A stretch of 64,000 nt of DNA, from assembly GCF_039908645.1 (NCBI RefSeq), contig NZ_CP150917.1, forward strand, positions 4,599,501 through 4,663,500. Reading direction: 5' to 3'. Shown piece after piece: positions 1 to 8,200 of this stretch. The position numbers were made by a program, and so were the translations under genes. The notes beneath the pieces are model-generated. The model was given only the letters and a program-made list of their open reading frames with translations. It was not told the origin of the DNA and ran no database searches. The stretch comes from Pseudomonas helvetica (GTDB lineage: Bacteria; Pseudomonadota; Gammaproteobacteria; Pseudomonadales; Pseudomonadaceae). The number at the start of each line of letters is the position of its first letter. The first letter of the stretch is position 1.

Positions 1-391
1 CAGCCAATTGGAACAAATTCAGCCAGGCGGTGCTGTAGACCTCGGGCAACGCTGCCGCTTCGACCAGCGACAAGCCTTCGGGCGCGGGCAATACGTGACG
101 GCCATCGACCACCACTTCTTCGGCCATCCCACCGCCCGCCAGCAGTGCGCAGACACGGTCTCCGACCTGCCAGGACGACCCTGCGCCGACCTCGCTGATC
201 ACGCCTGAACACTCAAGGCCCAGCACCTGACTGGCGCCCGGTGGTGGCGGATAGAGCCCTGCCTTCTGTAACAAATCGGCTCGATTGAGGCCCGCTGCCG
301 CCACTCGAATGCGAACTTGTCCTACGTCACACGTCGGACTGGGCGCTTCAACCCACTCCACTCGACCTTCAACGCCTTGCAATGCTTTCAC
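1..391 (-). CDS. Quinone oxidoreductase, zinc-type alcohol dehydrogenase superfamily (3' part outside window)
   Basis: The minus-strand frame starting with GTG at 391 reads as the N-terminal 130 residues of an NAD(P)H:quinone oxidoreductase of the PIG3/QOR type. It has the GroES-like fold with NRADLLQKAGLYPPPPGAS, the GLECSGVI segment and GDRVCALLAGGGMAEEV. These enzymes transfer electrons from NADPH to quinones in the cytosol and lack the catalytic zinc of true alcohol dehydrogenases. A GGAGG lies 5 nt upstream of the GTG, which supports this start. The gene runs off the left edge, so the Rossmann domain is not seen. It is divergent from prc. Family assignment is sure; the substrate is not known. 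Confidence 0.85.
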   Translation of the reverse strand, partial: MKALQGVEGRVEWVEAPSPTCDVGQVRIRVAAAGLNRADLLQKAGLYPPPPGASQVLGLECSGVISEVGAGSSWQVGDRVCALLAGGGMAEEVVVDGRHVLPAPEGLSLVEAAALPEVYSTAWLNLFQLA

Positions 392-611
392 AGTGCCTCC
401 ATAGTGAGTCTGGACTGAGCCCGATGCTGTAGCGCCGGGTTTTTTGCATTATGCGACCGGCCCAGGGTCGTACGAAAATTCGCCGAGTGGCGATCAGGCA
501 GTTTTAACCCAGCCTGATCGATACGCGAGCAGTTTGCGTAGAGCCTTGTGGAACCGGCGACTTTAAAGACGGCCTAATATGCGTTATCAATTGCCCCCGC
601 GTCGAATCAGC

Positions 612-2699
612 ATGAAGCATTTGTTCCCCAGCACCGCACTTGCGCTTTTCATTGGCCTGGGCAGCTTGTCGCTGTCGCCCACTACGTTCGCAGCCAATAG
701 CTGGGACAACCTTCAGCCCGATCGTGACGAGGTGATTGCCAGCCTTAACGTCGTCGAGTTGCTCAAGCGCCACCATTACAGCAAGCCGCCGCTCGATAAC
801 GCACGTTCCGCGATCATCTACGACAGCTACCTGAAGCTGCTGGATCCGTCGCGCAGTTATTTCATGGCCAGCGACATCGCCGAATTCGACAAATGGAAAA
901 ACCAGTTTGACGAGTTCCTCAAAAGCGGTGACCTGAACGCCGGGTTCACGATTTACAAGCGCTATCTGGACCGCGTCAAGGCGCGTCTGGACTTTGCCTT
1001 GGTCGAGCTGAACAAAGGCGTCGACAAGATGGACTTCACCACCAGGGAAACCTTGCTGGTCGATCGCAAGGACGCTCCGTGGCTGAAGACCACTGCCGAG
1101 CTCGACGACCTGTGGCGCAAACGCGTCAAGGACGAAGTGCTGCGGATGAAGATCGCCGGCAAAGACCCCAAACAGATTCAGGAAACCCTGACCAAGCGTT
1201 ACAAGAATCAGCTGTCGCGCCTGGACCAGACCCGTCCGGAAGACATCTTCCAGGCGTACATCAACAACTTCGCCATGTCCTACGATCCGCACACCAACTA
1301 TCTGTCACCGGATAACGCGGAGAACTTCGACATCAACATGAGCCTGTCGCTGGAAGGCATCGGCGCCGTGTTGCAGAGCGATAACGACCAGGTGAAAGTC
1401 GTGCGCCTGGTGCCGGCAGGCCCGGCGGACAAGACCAAGCAGGTTGCACCGGCCGACAAGATCATCGGCGTTGCCCAAGGCAGTAAAGAAATGGTCGACG
1501 TCGTCGGTTGGCGCCTGGACGAAGTGGTCAAGCTGATCCGTGGACCGAAAGGCACTGTGGTGCGCCTGGAAGTGATCCCGGCCAGCAATGCGCCAAACGA
1601 CCAGACCACCAAGATCGTCTCGATCACCCGCGAAGCGGTGAAGCTTGAAGATCAGGCGGTGAAGAAGTCGGTCCTCAACCTCAAACAGGACGGCAAGGAC
1701 TACAAGCTCGGCGTCATCGAGATCCCGGCCTTCTACCTGGACTTCAAGGCGTTCCGTGCCGGTGATCCGGACTACAAGAGCACCACCCGCGACGTCAAGA
1801 AGCTGCTGACCGAACTGCAAAAAGACAAGGTCGACGGTGTAGTCATCGACTTGCGCAACAACGGCGGCGGCTCCTTGCAGGAAGCCACCGAGCTGACCAG
1901 TCTGTTCATCGACAAAGGTCCGACCGTGCTGGTACGTAACGCCGACGGCCGGGTCGATGTACTGGAAGACGAAAACCCGGGCGCCTTCTACAAAGGCCCG
2001 ATGGCGTTGCTGGTCAACCGTCTGTCTGCTTCGGCTTCGGAGATTTTTGCCGGCGCCATGCAGGACTACCACCGTGCGCTGATCATCGGCGGCCAGACCT
2101 TCGGCAAAGGCACCGTGCAAACCATCCAGCCGCTGAACCATGGCGAGCTGAAACTGACACTGGCCAAGTTCTACCGGGTTTCCGGACAGAGCACCCAGCA
2201 TCAGGGCGTGCTGCCGGATGTCGACTTCCCGTCGATCATCGACACCAAGGAAATCGGCGAGAGCGCCCTGCCGGAATCCATGCCGTGGGACACCATTCGC
2301 CCGGCCATCAAGCCGGCAGTCGACCCGTTCAAACCGTACCTGGCACAGCTCAAGTCCGAGCATGATGCCCGTTCGGCCAAGGACGCGGAGTTTGTGTTCA
2401 TTCGCGACAAACTGGCACTGGCCCAGAAGCTGATGGCGGAAAAAACCGTCAGCCTCAATGAAGCCGAACGTCGCGCGCAACACGCCGATATCGAAGCCAA
2501 GCAGCTGGTGATGGAAAACATCCGCCGCAAGGCCAAGGGCGAAGATCCGCTCAAAGAACTGAAGAAAGAAGACGAAGACGCCATCGCGGCCGAACCAGAT
2601 AAGACCAAACCGGAAGACGATGCCTACCTGAGCGAAACCGGGCGGATCCTGCTGGATTACTTGAAGCTGAACACCGCGGTCGCCAGCAACAAAAAGTGA
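612..2699 (+). CDS. prc: Tail-specific (C-terminal processing) periplasmic protease Prc
   Basis: An S41-family serine protease of 695 residues, the usual length for Prc/Tsp. Order of parts: signal peptide (about residues 1-27, ending near TTFAA), N-terminal domain, PDZ domain (about 235-320, with the GIGAVL start), S41 protease core with the catalytic serine segment RLSASASEIFAG and the lysine in FGKGTVQTIQ, then the DUF3340-type C-terminal helical domain rich in Lys/Glu. It degrades periplasmic proteins from their C-termini; in P. aeruginosa the orthologue (AlgO/Prc) affects the MucA/AlgU envelope stress pathway. I chose ATG 612 because it starts directly with a signal peptide; an upstream in-frame ATG at 579 would add 11 polar residues. 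Neither start has a strong ribosome site. Confidence 0.95.
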   Translation: MKHLFPSTALALFIGLGSLSLSPTTFAANSWDNLQPDRDEVIASLNVVELLKRHHYSKPPLDNARSAIIYDSYLKLLDPSRSYFMASDIAEFDKWKNQFDEFLKSGDLNAGFTIYKRYLDRVKARLDFALVELNKGVDKMDFTTRETLLVDRKDAPWLKTTAELDDLWRKRVKDEVLRMKIAGKDPKQIQETLTKRYKNQLSRLDQTRPEDIFQAYINNFAMSYDPHTNYLSPDNAENFDINMSLSLEGIGAVLQSDNDQVKVVRLVPAGPADKTKQVAPADKIIGVAQGSKEMVDVVGWRLDEVVKLIRGPKGTVVRLEVIPASNAPNDQTTKIVSITREAVKLEDQAVKKSVLNLKQDGKDYKLGVIEIPAFYLDFKAFRAGDPDYKSTTRDVKKLLTELQKDKVDGVVIDLRNNGGGSLQEATELTSLFIDKGPTVLVRNADGRVDVLEDENPGAFYKGPMALLVNRLSASASEIFAGAMQDYHRALIIGGQTFGKGTVQTIQPLNHGELKLTLAKFYRVSGQSTQHQGVLPDVDFPSIIDTKEIGESALPESMPWDTIRPAIKPAVDPFKPYLAQLKSEHDARSAKDAEFVFIRDKLALAQKLMAEKTVSLNEAERRAQHADIEAKQLVMENIRRKAKGEDPLKELKKEDEDAIAAEPDKTKPEDDAYLSETGRILLDYLKLNTAVASNKK

Positions 2700-2762
2700 T
2701 GGCAATTTAATGCTGACGATCCCCGGATCGTCATCAAACAGTCATCATTCTGTCGTGAAATA

Positions 2763-2810
2763 AAGGACTGGGCCCGCTCTCTGAAAAAGAGCGGGCCCGG
2801 TCCTTTTTTT
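2763..2810 (+). terminator. Rho-independent terminator of prc
   Basis: An 18-bp stem with one G-T wobble (left arm 2763-2780, right arm 2789-2806), very GC-rich in its middle, with a run of Ts at 2804-2810. It lies 60 nt after the prc stop and just before the next start codon. Confidence 0.93.
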
Positions 2811-2826
2811 ATCGCCAGAGATCGCC

Positions 2827-4584
2827 ATGACCACGACCGAACAGCTGAGTGCCTTGAGTTCAATACTGGCTCAAAGTGGTTTGCACAGTCTGTTCCAGCC
2901 GATCGTTTCACTGTCCGAACGACGCATCCTCGGCTATGAAGCCCTCAGTCGCGGGCCCTCCAACAGCCCTCTGCATTCGCCCATCGCGTTATTCGCCGTG
3001 GCCCGCCAGGCAGGCCGTCTCAGCGAACTGGAAATGGCCTGCCGACACAGCGCCTGCCGCCGCTTCAATGAACAGCAGTTACCGGGCAAGCTCTTTCTTA
3101 ACGTCTCTCCCGAATCGTTGCTCGAAGCCGGCCATCAACCGGGTAGAACCTTGCAAATGCTCCAGGACTTCGGCATTCCGCCAAGCCAGGTGGTGATCGA
3201 GCTGACCGAGCAAACCCCGACCGACGACTTTCAGTTGCTGCAAAATGCATTGCATCACTACCGTGCCATGGGTTTTTCGATTGCACTGGATGACCTGGGC
3301 GCCGGGTATTCGAGCCTGCGGCTCTGGTCGGAACTGCGCCCGGACTATGTGAAGATTGACCGGCATTTTATCGATGGCATTCATCAGGACGCGCTCAAGC
3401 GCGAATTCGTCGGCTCGATCCTGCAGATCGCCAAAGCTTCGCGGGCACAGGTCATTGCCGAAGGTATCGAACTGCCGGAAGAACTCGCGGTGTTGACCGA
3501 GATGGGGGTCGACCTGGTGCAGGGCTATCTGTTGTGCCGTCCGCAGGAGCACCCGCCACGGGACGCCCGGACGATGATGCCCAAGCACGACAGCAGCGCC
3601 GTGGCGCTCAACGATGAAGGCAGCGACCTCAGCGCCCTGCTCAACGAACATCCGGCTGTACACCGCGATACCCCTACCGCTGACGTGCTGGAAGCCTTCC
3701 GTCGTCAGGCCAACCTGAACTCGCTGGCAGTGCTCGACGAACTCGGTCAGCCCTGTGGCATCGTCCACCGTCATTCGCTGTCCGATGCGCTGCTCAAGCC
3801 GTTTGCCACCGATCTGTTCGCGCGTAAGCCGATCAGCCGGCTAATGAGCGATGACTTCCTCGCCGTTGAGCTCAGCCAGTCGCTGCAACAGGTCAGCCGG
3901 CTGATCACCAGCCGCGCCCGACAGCGCATCGAAGAGGATTTCATCATCACCCTCAACGCCGGCTATCTGGGCCTGGGTCGGGTGATCGATGTGCTCAAAC
4001 TGATTACCGAGTTGAAAATCCAACAGGCCCGCTACGCCAACCCGCTGACCCTGTTGCCGGGCAACGTGCCGATCCAGCAGTGCCTGACCCGGCTGTTACA
4101 GCAGAGCCGCGAGTCGGTGATCTGCTACGTCGACATCGACAGTTTCAAGCCTTTCAACGATATCTACGGCTATGGCCGCGGCGACGAAGTCCTGCTGTGC
4201 CTGGCGCAATGCCTGAACGACCGCGTCGACCCCAGCCGCGATTTCGTCGGCCATATCGGCGGCGATGATTTCCTGCTGGTCCTCGGCCCGGAAGACTGGC
4301 GCAAGCGCCTGAACCAGCTGCTCGAGGACTTCCACAGCCAATGCCGACGCTTCTACCGCAGCGAACACCTGGAAGCCGGCTGCTTTATCGCGCCTAATCG
4401 TCAGGGCGTCCGCCAGGAATTTGCGCTGCTGTCGCTGTCGATTGGCGTGGTGCATCTACACCCAGAGGCCTGTGGACAACTCGACGCCAGCCAACTCGCG
4501 GAAATGGCCTCACAGGCCAAGCATCATGCGAAGAATGTTCAGGGGGGGAGTATTTATGTGATTGATAGTTTGGGGGTGTTGTAA
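2827..4584 (+). CDS. EAL-CBS-GGDEF cyclic-di-GMP signalling protein
   Basis: A 585-residue cytosolic protein with no membrane segment. An EAL phosphodiesterase domain comes first (about 15-245): YEAL at 37-40, ELTEQ, LDDLGAGYSS, VKIDR, AEGIE and QGYLL are all present, so the metal and substrate residues look complete and it probably cleaves c-di-GMP. Paired CBS-like sequence follows (about 265-385), then a C-terminal GGDEF domain (about 415-575) with FVGHIGGDDF, an Asp replacing the usual Glu of the signature; whether it still makes c-di-GMP is unclear. The reversed EAL-first order with CBS between is a recognised pseudomonad architecture, and the gene beside prc has this order in P. aeruginosa (PA3258 by memory). 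What the CBS pair binds is unknown. Confidence 0.9.
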   Translation: MTTTEQLSALSSILAQSGLHSLFQPIVSLSERRILGYEALSRGPSNSPLHSPIALFAVARQAGRLSELEMACRHSACRRFNEQQLPGKLFLNVSPESLLEAGHQPGRTLQMLQDFGIPPSQVVIELTEQTPTDDFQLLQNALHHYRAMGFSIALDDLGAGYSSLRLWSELRPDYVKIDRHFIDGIHQDALKREFVGSILQIAKASRAQVIAEGIELPEELAVLTEMGVDLVQGYLLCRPQEHPPRDARTMMPKHDSSAVALNDEGSDLSALLNEHPAVHRDTPTADVLEAFRRQANLNSLAVLDELGQPCGIVHRHSLSDALLKPFATDLFARKPISRLMSDDFLAVELSQSLQQVSRLITSRARQRIEEDFIITLNAGYLGLGRVIDVLKLITELKIQQARYANPLTLLPGNVPIQQCLTRLLQQSRESVICYVDIDSFKPFNDIYGYGRGDEVLLCLAQCLNDRVDPSRDFVGHIGGDDFLLVLGPEDWRKRLNQLLEDFHSQCRRFYRSEHLEAGCFIAPNRQGVRQEFALLSLSIGVVHLHPEACGQLDASQLAEMASQAKHHAKNVQGGSIYVIDSLGVL

Positions 4585-4622
4585 AAAAATCTGTCCCGTT
4601 TACACGCTCCGTTCTTTGTTTG

Positions 4623-4925
4623 TCACTTAATACGACTAGCAATATACCTCAACCATAACTCACCTGACTCCCACGCATTCCAGTAGCAGTAGTAACAGCT
4701 CAGTTCTTTCAATAAGTACTCCCTTAATTCCAATTCATCCTTCTTCTGGTTAAGCAGCGCATTGAGCTCTTGCCGCACCAGCATTAGATCCCCGGGGTCA
4801 GAATCGGCTAAAAAAGCATCAATCACTTGCTCAGGAGCCTCATATTCAAGCGTCCAATCTTGATGAAAGTACGCTCCAAAAAAATCGTGCAGCTGGGAAA
4901 GTTTACGTTCACACCCATTATTCAA
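4623..4925 (-). CDS. CDI/RHS immunity protein, second copy (CdiI type)
   Basis: A 100-residue acidic protein, about 45 percent identical by eye to the product of the next gene upstream (4958-5260). Shared landmarks are FGAYFHQDW, the EYEAP/EYEAA segment, ELELREYLLKELSC and YCYW..WESGE.WL. This pattern matches the family annotated as contact-dependent growth inhibition immunity proteins. Its inferred job is to bind and block the RNase tip of the RHS toxin encoded just upstream. Oddity: the only usable start aligned with the paralogue is TTG at 4925, with no evident Shine-Dalgarno sequence, so expression may be weak or depend on the preceding gene 32 nt away. It is AT-rich compared with the flanking core genes. 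Confidence 0.72.
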   Translation of the reverse strand: MNNGCERKLSQLHDFFGAYFHQDWTLEYEAPEQVIDAFLADSDPGDLMLVRQELNALLNQKKDELELREYLLKELSCYYCYWNAWESGELWLRYIASRIK

Positions 4926-4957
4926 GACAAGTGATAGATCTACATATCAAATATCGC

Positions 4958-5260
4958 TCACTCGCCAAGAATACTAACAACATGATTCAACCACACTTCC
5001 CCCGATTCCCATTCATGCCAGTAGCAGTAACAGCAGCTCATATTTTTCAGCAGAAACTCTCTTAACTCAAGCTCACACTTATGCATCTCTAGCAGAGTAG
5101 AAATTTCATTTTTCACTCCTGAAATGGCCTCCACGGTAGAGTCGGATAGAAAAGACCTTACAACATCATCAGCCGCCTCATACTCACACATCCAATCCTC
5201 ATTAAAATAGGCTCCCAAGAACTGATAAAGCTGTGAAAAAGAATCATCGATCACTTGCAT
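4958..5260 (-). CDS. CDI/RHS immunity protein, first copy (CdiI type)
   Basis: A 100-residue protein with the same LGAYFNEDW, EYEAADDVV, CELELREFLLKNMSC and CYCYWHEWESGEVWL landmarks as the following paralogue. It starts with ATG at 5260 preceded by a GGGG stretch, and this start lies inside the 3' end of the RHS toxin gene (17-nt overlap), so it is very probably translationally coupled to the toxin. By position and family it is the cognate immunity protein that protects the producer and its kin from the RNase A-like tip. Low GC compared with the RHS core. Confidence 0.82.
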   Translation of the reverse strand: MQVIDDSFSQLYQFLGAYFNEDWMCEYEAADDVVRSFLSDSTVEAISGVKNEISTLLEMHKCELELREFLLKNMSCCYCYWHEWESGEVWLNHVVSILGE

Positions 5261-8200
5261 ACCCCGTTAATATATTGTACCCAGTCGGCGAATTTGGCGC
5301 TCTCTGAAGTATCAATTTGACGATAGATAAAGGCTCGAGTTTTCCACTATGACGAACGACTCCAACGCCTATTGGTACTGGCATTTGCTGCGCAATAACA
5401 AGTTTGCGCGCTCTACCGCTCAGAAAATCATCAATTATCTCCTCATTTTTAGCTATAACACTTAAAACTGTTGACTCAGCAGCAGCCCTATTTGGAAACG
5501 TCGATGCTATTGGTATATGTGGCTCGGCATTGAGCCTGTCTCGCAACTGCACCTCTGTCCGACCGACATGCTTCGCAATAAGATGCCCTCCTTGAGCCTC
5601 ATGTGCCGCTAAACCTCCACCCGGAACAATCTCGCTAAATGGTCCATCCGCCTCTATCTCTCCAGGGCATCGGCATGACAACCCCAACGGATCCACCCAC
5701 CCCGTCGGATTCGGGGTGTACTGATACCCGTTTAACCCACCCGCCAGCTTGCTCGGATCCGGCGTCAGGTAGCGGCCAATGTCCGGATTGTAGTAGCGAT
5801 GCCGGTTGTAGTGCAGGCCTGATTCAGCATCGAAATACTGCCCCTGAAAGCGCAACGGTTGCTCAAGCTGTTCTTCGCCAAAGTGCTTCAGGCTGGCGAG
5901 TTTTCCGTAGGCCTTGTAGGTCGCCGACCAGACGATCTCGCCGCTGTAATCCGTCAGTTCCTGCGGGGTGCCGAGGTGGTCGAGTTGGTAGTAGAACGGA
6001 CAGGCCTTGCGCGGACCGAAGCCGTCGAGCATGGCCAGGGGGCGGAAGCTGCCGGGTTCGTAGAGGTAGCTGCGGTAGTGTTCTTTGCCGCGTTCGGCGA
6101 CGAGGTTGTCGCCTTGCCAGAAGAACTCGGTGGTGTGGCCATCGACGGTTTTGGCGATGCGCCGACCGAAGGCGTCATAGCGGTAACTGGCAGTTTTGCC
6201 ATCCGGCAGCGTGATGCCGATCAACCGGTGCTGGCAGTCGTAGCGGTATTCGGTGACGAGTTTCTGCCCGGTGCCTCGGCGTTCGCGGATCAGGTTGCCG
6301 AAGGCGTCGTAGTCGTAATGGCGGTCGCCTTGCAGCAGCAGGCGGTTGCCTTTGATCGTCGCCAGGCCCGGGCGATCGTGCATCTGCAGGTTGCCGGCAG
6401 GGTCATGGGCAAAGCTTTCCTGCTGTGGATCGCGAGAGTGGCGGACGCGAACCAGGCGGTTCAGCGGATCGTAGTGATAGTTGCGCTGGCCGTGACGACT
6501 GTCGGCAATGAAGTCGAGGTTGCCGTTGGCGCTGTAGGCGTAATCGCGACGATGGCGTGGCTGCTCAGCATGAGAAACCGCGTGGGCGCGCAATCGACCC
6601 TGCTCATCGTAGAGATACCGACTGAGCAGTTGACCCTGCTGGCGTTGCTGTTCGCGTCCCGCGTCAAAGACGTGCGTGGTCAGCCGCGTGCCGTTGAGGT
6701 CGATAGCGCTGAGCGCGCCGCCCTTGGCATGGTGGTAGTCGAGGGTGCTGTTGTCCGGCAGGCGCAGGTGATCGAGTTGACCGCAAGCGTTGTAGCGATA
6801 ACGCAAGGTGCCCCAACCCTGATGCTCAGTGATCAGTCGGTCTTGCTGGTCGTACTCGAACTCCAACGGGTGGTCGCGACCGTCATCGATGCTGACCAGA
6901 CGACCAAGGCTGTCGTAGCGATAGTCGACCTTCTGGCCATCGGGCAAGGTCTTGACCAGCAAGCGCCCCGCCGCATCGCGCTGGTAAGCGGTGATCAGCG
7001 TTGAGCCGTCATCGCCAAATTCGGTTTTCTCCAGCAGATGGCCGTTGAGGTCATAGCGGTACGCGGTGCGCCGACCATCAAAACCGGTTTCTTGCTCGAT
7101 CAGTCCGTTGGCGCCGTACGCCAACTGATACTTTTCGCCCACCTCGTTTTCGATTTCGCTGAGCAACAACCGCGCGTTGTCGTAGCGATAGTGCAACTGG
7201 CTGCCGTCGGCATTGATGCGACGGCTGACCAGATGAAGGTCATCAGCGTATTCGTAGCGCGTGACCTGGCCCGACTCATCGCGTTCGGCGATGAGTTTTC
7301 CGTAGGCGTTATAGCTGAAGGCGCGGGTGACACCTCCAGGCAAAGTGGTCTGGATCAGCCGGCCGAGAACGTCCCATTGATACTGGGTGACCGCACCCTG
7401 TGCATCCTGACGACGGCTTTGCCGGCCCAATGCGTCGTAAGCGAAATACCGCCGACCACCGTCCGGCAGTTGCTCTTCGGTCAGTTGCCCGAGGTTGTTC
7501 CAGACAAAGAGGTGACAACTGTTATCCGGATAGCGGATCGACAGCAGTCGCCCTCGATCATCGTACTGATAATGGGTGACATGCCCATCAGGGTCGATTT
7601 GTTCGGTGATATCGCCCTGGATGTTTCGCTGGTACTTCCAACGCGCCTTGCCCCGACGCATCACCCGAACGAAACCGTTGTGATATTCGTAGTAAGTCGG
7701 TTCGTCTTCTGGCGGAATGACTGCCAGCAACCGCCCGGCATCGTCATAGGTGTATTGGGTGACCCCGCCGAGAGGATCTTTCTCGGCCACCAACTGACCG
7801 TTATCGTCGTAAGCCTTGAGGTGTTCGGCCCCGCCCGCCTCGACCTTGCGCACCAGCCGCGCCTGCTGGTCGTGGACGTAAACCTCTTGGCTGCCATCGG
7901 CGTTGTGCAGCGTGACGCTGCCGTTATCGTCCCAGGCATAACGGGCGTCCATCTGCGCAAAACTCGCCCAGTGCCGCACGCATCGGGCGGCTTTGCCTTC
8001 GCGCTCCCACTCCCAGAAAAAACTCGCGCCGCCAGCCAGTTGCCGCTGGAGAATCACCGCCTGATTGTCGTAGTCGTAGCGCTCGCTTTCGCCCGCGGCG
8101 TTGACGGCTTCGATCAGTCGACGGCAGTCGTCATAGCGATAGGCGACCAGCGTTTGCTCGGTCTGCCAGGCTTCATCGACACTCGCAGCCGCACGATAGA

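Noticed and set aside
579..611. Upstream ATG for prc
   Set aside because: It would place 11 polar residues before a typical signal peptide; ATG 612 starts directly with it.
1305..2705. Minus-strand open frame of 466 codons opposite prc
   Set aside because: Antisense shadow of a well-supported gene with normal codon bias on the plus strand.
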